Part shown: piece after piece, positions 7,952-15,858 of the stretch | Numbering within the stretch: the first letter of the stretch is position 1 | How the letters are laid out: each line of letters opens with the position of its first letter | Assembly: GCF_003148685.1 (NCBI RefSeq) | Contig: NZ_QGGR01000016.1 | Coordinates: 1 to 64,000, forward strand | Direction of reading: 5' to 3' | Length of the DNA stretch: 64,000 bases | Source: Actinoplanes xinjiangensis | Lineage (GTDB): Bacteria > Actinomycetota > Actinomycetes > Mycobacteriales > Micromonosporaceae | The notes under the pieces: model-generated | Told to the model about the DNA's origin: nothing | Databases searched by the model: none | The model's input: only the letters and a program-made list of their open reading frames with translations | Program-made: the position numbers and the translations under genes

Positions 7952-9202
7952 ATGAATGTCTTTCGTGTTACCCGGATCACGGGATACCGTGCTCGCGTGC
8001 TCACTGACCGCGACACCCTGCGCCAGAGACTCGACAAGATCACCGGCCACCTGGAGACCCCGCTCGCCGTGGTGGATCTGGCCGCCTTCGACGACAACGC
8101 GGAGCGCCTGACCGTGCGCGCGGGTGGAAAACCGATCCGGGTGGCGAGCAAATCGGTGCGCTGCCGGAGCCTGCTGGAGCGGGTCCTGAGCCGCCCCGGC
8201 TGGCACGGTGTGATGGCCTACACCCTTCCCGAGGCGGTCTGGCTGGTGCGCTCCGGCGTCACCAGCGACGTGCTGGTGGCATACCCCACGGTGGATCGCG
8301 CCGGCCTGCGGGAGCTGACCACACACCCGGAGCTGGCCGCGGCGATCACCCTCATGGTGGACCACCCGTCACATCTGGACGTGGTAGATCAGGTGGCCGC
8401 GCCCGGCGCCCGTCCGGCCGTACGCCTGTGTATTGATCTTGATGCTTCCTGGCGCCCGGGCGGGCCGCTGCACATCGGTGTCCGCCGGTCCCCGGTCCAT
8501 TCGGCCGCGCAAGCGGGCGCTCTGGCCCGCAAGATTGCCGAACGTGAAGGATTCCGGCTGGTCGGAGTGATGTGTTACGAGGCGCACATCGCCGGGGTCG
8601 GCGACGACCCGCCCGGTCGGGCGCTGCGCGGCCGGGCCATCCGCCTGATGCAGAGCCGCGCCTTCCCCGAGCTGCTGACGCGGCGGGCCGCGGCGGTACG
8701 CGCGGTCCGCGAACACGCCGACCTGGAATTCGTGAACGGTGGTGGCACCGGCAGCGTCTCCGCCACCAGCGCCGATCCGGCCGTCACCGAGGTGACCGCG
8801 GGCTCCGGGCTCTACGGCCCCAGCCTGTTCGACTCCTACCGCAGCTGGCGGCCCACCCCGGCGGCGTTCTTCGCGCTGTCCGTGGTGCGCCGCCCGGCCC
8901 CGCGGATCGCCACGGTGCTGGGCGGCGGCTGGATCGCCTCCGGCGCTCCCGAGGCGTCCCGCCTGCCCGTCCCGTGGCTGCCCGAGGGGTTGCGGTTCAA
9001 GGCCGACGAGGGCGCCGGCGAGGTGCAGACGCCGCTGCTGGGCGAGGCCGCGGGGCGGCTGCGCCCCGGCGACCGGGTGTGGTTCCGGCATGCCAAGGCC
9101 GGCGAGCTGTGCGAGCACGTCAACGAGCTGCAGCTGGTCGACGGCGAGACGAGCGCGCCGGCCCTCACCTACCGGGGAGAAGGCCGTGCCTTTCTCGGGT
9201 GA
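7952..9202 (+). CDS. PLP-dependent amino acid deaminase/aldolase (alanine racemase-fold)
   Basis: A 416-aa protein with an alanine racemase-type N-terminal barrel. The PLP Lys is Lys67 in IRVASKSVRCR, and the phosphate-binding NGGGTGS lies around residue 265. The C-terminal beta domain ends with HAKAGELCEHVNE, the His/Cys metal-site pattern of D-threonine aldolase/D-serine dehydratase relatives. Length matches the actinobacterial 'amino acid deaminase/aldolase' family. The substrate cannot be read from sequence; D-amino acids are the family norm. The ATG has GGTGGAG 5 nt upstream; an alternative GTG at 7997 would remove 15 weakly conserved residues. Its 3' end is 7 bp from the convergent TetR gene, with no obvious terminator. 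Confidence 0.85.
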   Translation: MNVFRVTRITGYRARVLTDRDTLRQRLDKITGHLETPLAVVDLAAFDDNAERLTVRAGGKPIRVASKSVRCRSLLERVLSRPGWHGVMAYTLPEAVWLVRSGVTSDVLVAYPTVDRAGLRELTTHPELAAAITLMVDHPSHLDVVDQVAAPGARPAVRLCIDLDASWRPGGPLHIGVRRSPVHSAAQAGALARKIAEREGFRLVGVMCYEAHIAGVGDDPPGRALRGRAIRLMQSRAFPELLTRRAAAVRAVREHADLEFVNGGGTGSVSATSADPAVTEVTAGSGLYGPSLFDSYRSWRPTPAAFFALSVVRRPAPRIATVLGGGWIASGAPEASRLPVPWLPEGLRFKADEGAGEVQTPLLGEAAGRLRPGDRVWFRHAKAGELCEHVNELQLVDGETSAPALTYRGEGRAFLG

Positions 9203-9209
9203 CCGAGTC

Positions 9210-9839
9210 TCAGGCCGACACGTGACGGTGCAGATACTCTCTTATCAGCGCCTTCGACTCGGTCAGGACCGCGTCGTCACCACCGGTGTCCCGGCGGAAC
9301 GCCAGCTTGATCAGAGCGTCCGCGGCCTCGACCGAGATCTGGAGCGCGAACCGCAGCCGGCCCCGGTCGGACAGCTTGAACTGCTCGATCAGCAGCTCGG
9401 CCAGGCGCTCGGCGATGACCGCGTTGTTGTCCCGGTCGGAGTCCAGCAGATGCAGGTCGACGACGTCGCCGAAATGCAGCGTCCGGAACCCCGGCACGCT
9501 GCGGTGCATGTGAATGTACGCATCGATCGCCGCATCGACCGCGTCCCACCAATGGGTGAAGGTCTCGCTGGCGAAACGATCGGACAGGCTTTGCAGATAG
9601 GCGTCCATATTGCGCAGTGCAAGCGCCTGGACGATGGCCCGCTTGTCCGGGAAGAACTGGTAGACCGAGCCGATGGCGACCTCGGCGCGCTCGGCGAGCA
9701 GCGTCGTGGTCAACCCCTCATAACCGACCTCGTCCACCAGCTCAGCGCATGCGTCGAGCATGCGCTGCACCCGGGCAACGCTTCTGCCCTGCACCGGAAC
9801 CCGCCTCAGCGGTCCGGTGCTGACGGTTGGTGTCGACAC
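9210..9839 (-). CDS. TetR-family transcriptional regulator
   Basis: A 209-aa protein. The N-terminal helix-turn-helix reads RVQRMLDACAELVDEVGYEGLTTTLLAERAEVAIGSVYQFFPDKRAI, the classic TetR DNA-binding domain (roughly residues 20-65), followed by an all-helical ligand domain. The GTG at 9839 is chosen because it begins shortly before the domain and has GGGAG about 9 nt upstream; the longer frame has no family support. It is divergent from the sugar-lactone oxidase, so that gene and itself are the likely targets. A good promoter lies about 25 nt upstream. The effector is unknown. Confidence 0.9.
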   Translation of the reverse strand: MSTPTVSTGPLRRVPVQGRSVARVQRMLDACAELVDEVGYEGLTTTLLAERAEVAIGSVYQFFPDKRAIVQALALRNMDAYLQSLSDRFASETFTHWWDAVDAAIDAYIHMHRSVPGFRTLHFGDVVDLHLLDSDRDNNAVIAERLAELLIEQFKLSDRGRLRFALQISVEAADALIKLAFRRDTGGDDAVLTESKALIREYLHRHVSA

Positions 9840-9861
9840 GCGTCGCCACTCCCTCTCAGCA

Positions 9862-9889
9862 GTATTAAGAAGAACGTTACTCGGATCAA
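9862..9889 (-). promoter_or_regulatory. Sigma70-type promoter of the TetR gene
   Basis: On the minus strand TTGATC (-35) and TAATAC (-10) are separated by 16 bp. The interval includes an imperfect inverted repeat around AACGTT (AGTAACGTTCTT) that could be the autoregulatory operator. Confidence 0.55.
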
Positions 9890-9954
9890 CGAGCGAGGCG
9901 CATCGACGGGACGCCGGGTGACGGTGTCCGCTCGGACGGAGGACAAAGGCCGGA

Positions 9955-11253
9955 ATGACTACACCCGTTAACGCCCGTCGGTGGACCAACTGGGGACGCA
10001 ATCAGGAGTCGATCGCCGAGGTGCTGTCCCCCGGCGGCATCGACGAGGTCGCCACCCGAGTGAAGCAGGCCGCGGAAAGTGGCCGGCGGATCAAAGTCGT
10101 GGGCAGCGGGCACTCCTTCACCGCCATCGCGGTCGCCGACGACCAGCGGATGTTCGTGCACCGGCTGGCCGGCCTGGTCTCCGTGGACGGCGCGCTCGTC
10201 ACCGTCCAGGCCGGAATGACACTGTCCACACTGAACGCGATCCTCGCCGAGCACGGGCTGGCCATGCCCAATCTCGGTGACATCGACGCGCAGACCATCG
10301 CCGGGGCGATCTCCACCGGCACCCACGGCACCGGCATCGCGTACTCCACGCTGGCCTCCTGCGTGGAGGCGGTGACCATGGTGACCGCGACCGGCACAGT
10401 CGAGCGGTACAGCGCCGGCTCGCCCGAGTTCCCGGCCGTCCGGGTCGGGCTCGGCGCGCTCGGCGTGATCGTCGAGGTGACGCTACGCTGCGTGCCCGCG
10501 TTCACCCTGCTCGCCGACGAGCGGCCGATGCGGCTCGCCGACATCCTGGCCGGGATCGACGAGTGGATCCCGGAGAACGACCACGTCGAGTTCTTCTGGT
10601 ACCCGTACACCGATCGGGCGCAGCTCAAACGGAACCGCAAGGTGACCGATAACGATCAGCCGCTGTCCCGGTTCCGCGGCTGGCTCGACGACGAATTCCT
10701 CTCCAACACCGTCTGGCAGGGCGTCTGCGCGCTGGGACGGCGCATCCCGGCGACGGTTCCGGCGATCAGCGCGATCTCGGCCCGCGCGCTCAGCGCCCGG
10801 ACCTACACCGGCCGGTCCGACGAGGTCTTCTGCTCATCGCGCAAGGTCAAATTCACCGAGATGGAGTACGAGGTACCGCGCGCCGCCCTACCCGAGGTTC
10901 TGGACGCGCTCGCGAGGATCTTCGACCGGCTCCCGTTCAAGGTGCAGTTCCCGGTCGAGGTGCGGTTCACCGGGCCGGACGACATCTGGCTGTCGCACGG
11001 GTACGGCCGCGAGTCCGCCTACATCGCCGTGCACCAGTACATCGGCGCACCGTACGAACCGTACTTCCGGGCCGTCGAGGAGGTCTGCACGGCGCTGGGC
11101 GGCCGACCGCACTGGGGCAAGCTGCACTACCGGGATGCCGGGTCGCTGCGGACGGCGTACCCCCGATTCGACGACTTCCTGGCCGTGCGGGACCGCCTCG
11201 ACCCGAACCGGGTCTTCACCAACGACTATCTGGACCGCGTCCTCGGCAGCTGA
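9955..11253 (+). CDS. FAD-linked sugar-1,4-lactone oxidase (D-arabinono/L-gulono-lactone oxidase family)
   Basis: A 432-aa flavoprotein. The N-terminal FAD-binding PCMH domain shows VVGSGHSFTAIAVADD and GDIDAQTIAGAISTGTHGTG. The C-terminal ALO domain ends with HWGKLHYRD...YPRFDDFLAVRDRLDPNRVFTNDYLDR, the hallmark of aldonolactone oxidases. It oxidises an aldono-1,4-lactone to an ascorbate-type product; which lactone cannot be told here. Cofactor binding seems intact. Start ATG at 9955 with CGGAGG about 13 nt upstream, rather far. It is divergent from the TetR gene, which may repress it. A palindromic element follows the stop and probably terminates transcription. Confidence 0.92.
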   Translation: MTTPVNARRWTNWGRNQESIAEVLSPGGIDEVATRVKQAAESGRRIKVVGSGHSFTAIAVADDQRMFVHRLAGLVSVDGALVTVQAGMTLSTLNAILAEHGLAMPNLGDIDAQTIAGAISTGTHGTGIAYSTLASCVEAVTMVTATGTVERYSAGSPEFPAVRVGLGALGVIVEVTLRCVPAFTLLADERPMRLADILAGIDEWIPENDHVEFFWYPYTDRAQLKRNRKVTDNDQPLSRFRGWLDDEFLSNTVWQGVCALGRRIPATVPAISAISARALSARTYTGRSDEVFCSSRKVKFTEMEYEVPRAALPEVLDALARIFDRLPFKVQFPVEVRFTGPDDIWLSHGYGRESAYIAVHQYIGAPYEPYFRAVEEVCTALGGRPHWGKLHYRDAGSLRTAYPRFDDFLAVRDRLDPNRVFTNDYLDRVLGS

Positions 11254-11264
11254 AGGTCACGACC

Positions 11265-11320
11265 CCGGCTGGTCGTCACCGCTGTCTCAACGAGGTTGAG
11301 ACAGCGGTGAGAGCCAGCCG
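11265..11320. repeat. 56-bp palindromic element, copy A (with terminator hairpin)
   Basis: The core is a perfect 15-bp stem (CACCGCTGTCTCAAC, loop GAG) at 11277-11309, flanked by outer arms CCGGCTGG and CCAGCCG that also pair. It lies between convergent genes, so it can act as a bidirectional terminator. A second copy of the same length and about 80% identity lies at 30559-30614, with changes concentrated in the loop, so this is a dispersed element rather than a private terminator. Confidence 0.8.
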
Positions 11321-11340
11321 AGGAGACCGACGGCGGACCG

Positions 11341-14163
11341 TTACTCGGCCGCGGTGGCGGCCTTGCGCGGGGCGGCCCGCTTCGCGGGGGCCGCCTTCTT
11401 GGCCGCCGTCGTCGTCTTGGCCGCGGTCGTCTTCTTCGCGGCGGTGGCCCGCTTGGCCGGTGCCTTCTTGGCCGGGGTCGCCCCGTCCTCGGCGGCGGCC
11501 TTCGCGGGAGCCTTCTTGGCCGGCGCCTTCTTGGCGGCGGTCTTCTTCGCCACCGGACCCTTGGCGCGCTTGTCCGCGATCATCTGGACCCCCTCGGCCA
11601 GAGTGATCTCCTCCGGCTTCTGGTCACGGCGCAGCGTCGCGTTGAATTCGCCGTCGGTGACGTAGGCCCCGAACCGGCCCTCCTTGATCACCAGCGGCTT
11701 CTCGCTGACCGGGTCGATGCCGAGCTCACGCAGCGGCGGCTTCGCGGCCCGGGCCTGGCGGGTCTTCGGCTGCGCCAGCAGAGCCAGCGCCTCCTCCAGG
11801 GTGATCGTGAGCAGCTGGTCCTCGCTGCCCAGCGAGCGCGAATCCTTCTCCCGGGAGATGTACGGCCCGTACTTGCCGTTACGGGCCACGATCTCGTTGC
11901 CCTCGGGGTCCTTGCCGACGGTCCGGGGCAGTTTCAGCAGATCGAGCGCCTGCTCCAGGGTGAGCGTCTGCGGCGACTGGCTCTTGAACAGCGACGACTT
12001 GCGCTCGCCGGCCTGCACGTACGGCCCGAAGCGCCCGGACTTGACCACGACCTCGTCACCGGTGGCCGGATCGTCGCCGAGGGTCCGGTCGCCGTTGCCG
12101 GCCAGGAACAGCTCCGCGACCCGTTCCGGGGTCAGCTCGTCGGGTGCCACGCCCTCCGGAAGCGACGCCTTGTCCTCGGGTGCGTCCTCGCCGCCGTCGA
12201 CGACCCTGCGCTGCAGGTACGGGCCGAACTTGCCGACCCGGACGACGACCTGCCGGTTCTCCTCGTCAACGAAGAGCGGGATCGAGTTGACCTCGCGGGC
12301 GTCGATGGCGCTGAGGTTCTCGGTGACCATCTTCTTCAGCCCACCGGACCGGGCCACCTCCTCGCCCTCGTCACTGCCGAAGTAGAAGGCGGTGAGAAAG
12401 GCGAGCTGGGTGCCTTCGCCGGCCGCGATGTCGTCGAGCTGACCCTCCATCGCGGCGGTGAAGTTGTAGTCGACAAGCCGTGGGTAGTGCCCTTCGAGCA
12501 GGCCGATCACCGCGAAGGCCAGGAACGACGGGATCATCGCCTGGCCACGCTTCTCCACGTAACCGCGGTCCTGGATCGTCTGCATGATCGAGGAGTACGT
12601 GGAGGGGCGGCCGATGCCGAGCTCCTCCAGCGCCTTGACCAGCGACGCCTCGGTGTACCGGGCCGGCGGCGTGGTGTGGTGGCCGGCCGCGTTCAGCTGG
12701 TCGGCGGCCAGCGGCTGGTCCTTGACCAGGTTCGGCAGGCGCCGCTCGGCGTCCTCGGCCTCGGCGTTCTCGTCGTCCGAGGACTCCACGTAGGCCCGCA
12801 GGAAGCCCGGGTCGGTGATCGTCTTGCCGGAGGCGGCGAAGTCGGCCTCCTCGTTCGCGGCGGTGGTCGCGCGGATCCGCACGCTGATCGAGTTACCGAC
12901 GGCGTCGGTCATCTGCGAGGCGATGGTCCGGCGCCAGATCAGCTCGTACAGCCGGAACTCGTCACCGCTCAGCTCGTTGGCGACCTCACCCGGAGTACGG
13001 AAGTTGTCGCCGGCCGGGCGGATCGCCTCGTGTGCCTCCTGGGCACCCTTGGCCTTGGTCGTGTACTTGCGCGGCTGCGGCGGGACGTTGTTCGCGCCGT
13101 ACAGCTCGGCGATCTGGCGGCGTGCGGCGGCCAGCGCGGTCTCGGAGAGGTTCACCGAGTCCGTACGCATGTAGGTGATGTAGCCCTTCTCGTACAGGCT
13201 CTGCGCGGTGCGCATCGTCTGCTGCGAGGAGTACCGCATCTTGCGGGCCGCCTCCTGCTGGAGCGTGGAGGTGATGAACGGCGCGTACGGCCGACGGCGG
13301 TACGGCTTCTCCTCGACCCGGGTGACGGCGAACGGGCGGCCCTCCAGACGGGCGGCCAGCCCGCGGGCGCCGTCTCCGTCCAGCTGGACCACGCTCGACC
13401 CCGGCTTGAGCCTGCCGGTGGTGGGTTCGAAGTCCTTACCGGTGGCGATCCGGTCGCCGTCCAGCGCGATCAGCGTGGCGCTGAAGGTGCGCGGGCCCTC
13501 GACCTGCCCCTGGACGGCCAGCTGGGCCTGGATGTCCCAGTACTCCGCGGAGCGGAACGCCATCCGCTGGCGCTCACGCTCGACGACGATGCGGGTGGCG
13601 ACGGACTGCACGCGGCCCGCCGACAGGCCACGCATGACCTTCTTCCACAGGACCGGGCTGACCTCGTAGCCGTACAGCCGGTCCAGGATGCGGCGCGCCT
13701 CCTGGGCATCGACCAGCGAGCGGTCGATGTCACGCGGGTTGGCCACCGCGGCCTGGATGGCCGGCTTGGTGATCTCGTGGAAGACCATCCGCTTGAACGG
13801 GACCTTGGGCTTGATCGTCTCGATCAGGTGCCACGCGATGGCCTCGCCCTCGCGGTCCTCATCGGTGGCGAGGAAGATCTCGTCGACCTCCTTGGCCAGC
13901 CGCTTCAGCTTGGCGACCTGCTGCTTACGGCTCTCGGAGATCACATACAGCGCGTGGAAGCCGTTGTCGACGTCGACACCGAGCCGCGCCCACGGCTGGC
14001 CCTTGAACTCCTCGGGGACCTCGTCGGCGTTACGCGGCAGATCGCGGATATGGCCGACGGAGGCCTCGACGAGATAGTCGGGGCCCAGGTAACCGGCGAT
14101 CGTCTTGGCCTTCGACGGGGACTCGACGATGACCAGACGGGTCGTCCTGGTTTCACTCGGCAC
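11341..14163 (-). CDS. topA: DNA topoisomerase I
   Basis: A 940-aa type IA topoisomerase that relaxes negative supercoils. The Toprim domain opens with TTRLVIVESPSKAKTIAGYLG and has the acidic ATDEDREGEAIAWHL. The active-site Tyr lies in GYITYMRTDSVNLS. GLSAGRVQSVATR and the PSTYSSIMQTIQDRGYVEKR region are complete. After the core come topoisomerase C-terminal repeats (GRFGPYVQAG, GKYGPYISR, GRFGAYVTDG) in place of zinc fingers, then a Lys/Ala-rich tail (KKAPAKKAPAK) typical of actinobacteria and needed for DNA binding and processivity. The GTG at 14163 has AAGGAG about 6 nt upstream. It ends 20 bp beyond a palindromic terminator. Confidence 0.97.
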   Translation of the reverse strand: MPSETRTTRLVIVESPSKAKTIAGYLGPDYLVEASVGHIRDLPRNADEVPEEFKGQPWARLGVDVDNGFHALYVISESRKQQVAKLKRLAKEVDEIFLATDEDREGEAIAWHLIETIKPKVPFKRMVFHEITKPAIQAAVANPRDIDRSLVDAQEARRILDRLYGYEVSPVLWKKVMRGLSAGRVQSVATRIVVERERQRMAFRSAEYWDIQAQLAVQGQVEGPRTFSATLIALDGDRIATGKDFEPTTGRLKPGSSVVQLDGDGARGLAARLEGRPFAVTRVEEKPYRRRPYAPFITSTLQQEAARKMRYSSQQTMRTAQSLYEKGYITYMRTDSVNLSETALAAARRQIAELYGANNVPPQPRKYTTKAKGAQEAHEAIRPAGDNFRTPGEVANELSGDEFRLYELIWRRTIASQMTDAVGNSISVRIRATTAANEEADFAASGKTITDPGFLRAYVESSDDENAEAEDAERRLPNLVKDQPLAADQLNAAGHHTTPPARYTEASLVKALEELGIGRPSTYSSIMQTIQDRGYVEKRGQAMIPSFLAFAVIGLLEGHYPRLVDYNFTAAMEGQLDDIAAGEGTQLAFLTAFYFGSDEGEEVARSGGLKKMVTENLSAIDAREVNSIPLFVDEENRQVVVRVGKFGPYLQRRVVDGGEDAPEDKASLPEGVAPDELTPERVAELFLAGNGDRTLGDDPATGDEVVVKSGRFGPYVQAGERKSSLFKSQSPQTLTLEQALDLLKLPRTVGKDPEGNEIVARNGKYGPYISREKDSRSLGSEDQLLTITLEEALALLAQPKTRQARAAKPPLRELGIDPVSEKPLVIKEGRFGAYVTDGEFNATLRRDQKPEEITLAEGVQMIADKRAKGPVAKKTAAKKAPAKKAPAKAAAEDGATPAKKAPAKRATAAKKTTAAKTTTAAKKAAPAKRAAPRKAATAAE

Positions 14164-14356
14164 GGCACTCCTTATTTGGCCCTCAGCACTCCCCGCTCCG
14201 CCCGGCGGAGCACAGACGTTCAACGTAACGCGCCGGACAAGACTGCATTCCCGGGGAGCCCCGCAGTCGGATGGTAACGGTCCGGCCACCGCATGCGTCT
14301 GACCGCGACACCGTACACCGGGAAGACACTGTTATGTCGGACACAATCCCGGAAGA

Positions 14357-15205
14357 TCACGCGACCACACCGCCCGGCCAGAATTCCTCCGGTGCTGCTG
14401 GAGGGCGTTCCCCGACCAGTTCAGCGAGCCGGCGCAGCCGCCGCGCACCGGAGATCAGGTACCGCCGTCCGTCTTCCGACACCCGGCCCGCCAGACCGGC
14501 CCGGACCAGCGCGGCGTCCACGGCGTGGCGGTCCTTGCCCGGGTCCAGGCCGAGCACCCACCCACCGGGGCGCGGGCCGCCGGCGGCGGCCACCCACAAC
14601 CGCAACCGCGGGCCGGAGAGAAACAGCTGCGCGGAGGCGTCCGGCCAGGCACGGGCGAGACCGTTCAACCGTCGGGAGTACGCCGTACGCACTTCGAAGA
14701 CCGGGCGCGGCGGCTCCGGATCGGGCTCGTCCGCCGGCTCGGGGTCCACCGCCTCGTCGTCGGCCGGGTCGCCCTCGGTTGGGCCGGGATCGGCGGACGG
14801 GTCCGGGTGGCCCGGCTCCTCCCCCGTCGACGGGTGTTCCGGCGTGACGATCGCCTCTTTCGTGGCGGCGAGGTCGTCCGGGCGTACCCCCTCGGGGTCT
14901 TCCATCGGCTCCCACGTGGCCGTGAGGCCGCGGGCGACCAGCTCGCTGACCAGGACATGCACCCGCCAGGCCGCATCCACCCGGACCGAGACGCGGGCCG
15001 TGCCGCCCATCCGGCCCAGACGGCCGGGACCGGCCAGCAGGCCGGCCAGATCGGCGGGTGAGGGCTCGATCGTCTCGGCGCCGAACATCGACAGCTGGCG
15101 GCCACCCGGCGGGCCGGGCACACCACGCGGGGAGGTCCGCTTCGCCACCGGCACCGGTGGGGGAAGGACCTCGCGCGGGATCAGCGGCCAGCCGGTCTCG
15201 GTCAT
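14357..15205 (-). CDS. Conserved hypothetical protein with acidic Pro/Asp/Glu-rich middle
   Basis: A 282-aa protein I cannot assign. The N-terminal part (GRQLSMFGAETIEPSPADLAGLLAGPG) and C-terminal part (FEVRTAYSRRLNGLARAWPDASAQLFLSGPRLRLWVAAAG, and ISGARRLRRLAELVGE) look folded. The middle (about 105-165) is a low-complexity acidic linker (EPGHPDPSADPGPTEGDPADDEAVDPEP). There is no signal peptide or membrane segment. The ATG is 4 nt after the stop of the lipoprotein gene, so the two are co-translated. The position between hppA and topA is a region of conserved synteny in actinobacteria. Confidence 0.8.
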   Translation of the reverse strand: MTETGWPLIPREVLPPPVPVAKRTSPRGVPGPPGGRQLSMFGAETIEPSPADLAGLLAGPGRLGRMGGTARVSVRVDAAWRVHVLVSELVARGLTATWEPMEDPEGVRPDDLAATKEAIVTPEHPSTGEEPGHPDPSADPGPTEGDPADDEAVDPEPADEPDPEPPRPVFEVRTAYSRRLNGLARAWPDASAQLFLSGPRLRLWVAAAGGPRPGGWVLGLDPGKDRHAVDAALVRAGLAGRVSEDGRRYLISGARRLRRLAELVGERPPAAPEEFWPGGVVA

Positions 15206-15209
15206 CGCG

Positions 15210-15740
15210 TCACTGGCATTCGGGCAGGGAGTCGAAGGCCTGTCTCAGCTCGACCGACTCCAGCTTCGTCGTGTCCAGGCTGCTGCGCTCGTAGTCGGTG
15301 GTGAGCTGGGCGACCACCTTGCCGACCTCGGTGTAGAAATTCTGCGGTGGCGCCGTGGAGAGTGCCTCGATGCCGGTGCGCGCGTGGCCGTAGGCGTCCC
15401 GGATCCCGGCCAGCGAGGCCAGGAAGCCGTCCGCGATGGCCTTCCCGTTCGTCACGTCGGGGACACCCGCCTCCTCCACGCCCTCCCGTGCCGTCTCGCT
15501 CGCCGTCGCGGCACCGTCGAAGAGCCGGGCCAGATTCTCTTTCGCCTGGCCCGGTGTGGTCTCTGCGGTCATCTGCTGCTGGGTGCGGCTGGTCAGGGTG
15601 TCGATCTCGCTGCGCCACGGACTCAGCGTGGTGCAGACCACCGCGGCCCAGGCGTGCGCGCCGGGCTGACCCGAACAGGCGGCCAGCGGTGCGGCGAGCA
15701 CCAGGAGCAGAACAAGGGAGATCGGTCGGACCGCGCGCAT
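15210..15740 (-). CDS. Putative lipoprotein, helical
   Basis: A 176-aa protein. The ATG at 15740 opens a lipoprotein signal (MRAVRPISLVLLLVLAAPLAACSG, lipobox LAAC), so it should be anchored on the outer face of the membrane. The mature part is mainly helical with two Cys (VVCTTLSPW and the C-terminal PECQ) that could form a disulfide. I recognise no enzyme motif. The frame extends 12 codons further upstream, but that would bury the signal peptide. First gene of a two-gene unit with the hypothetical gene downstream, and separated from hppA by a terminator. Confidence 0.82.
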   Translation of the reverse strand: MRAVRPISLVLLLVLAAPLAACSGQPGAHAWAAVVCTTLSPWRSEIDTLTSRTQQQMTAETTPGQAKENLARLFDGAATASETAREGVEEAGVPDVTNGKAIADGFLASLAGIRDAYGHARTGIEALSTAPPQNFYTEVGKVVAQLTTDYERSSLDTTKLESVELRQAFDSLPECQ

Positions 15741-15794
15741 GGAAGCAGGGTACGGCTCCGGTAGGACACTCCACACGCCTCGATCGGAGCAAAG

Positions 15795-15826
15795 GGAAAG
15801 GCACCCGGTCCCCCGGGTGCCTTTCC
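15795..15826 (-). terminator. hppA terminator hairpin
   Basis: A perfect 14-bp stem (GGAAAGGCACCCGG, loop TCCC), 33 bp past the hppA stop and before the lipoprotein gene on the same strand. It separates the two transcription units. Confidence 0.85.
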
Positions 15827-15858
15827 GGCGTGTCCACCGCTGTTCCGGTGTGTCTACC

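Noticed and set aside
5937..7955. 672-aa open frame on the plus strand opposite tmk
   Set aside because: Composition (Gly/Asp/Arg/Gln-rich, no hydrophobic core) is that of a high-GC antisense shadow. The opposite strand has full transporter and kinase motifs.
12487..14277. 596-aa plus-strand frame opposite topA
   Set aside because: Shadow of topA; no family signature and low-complexity composition.
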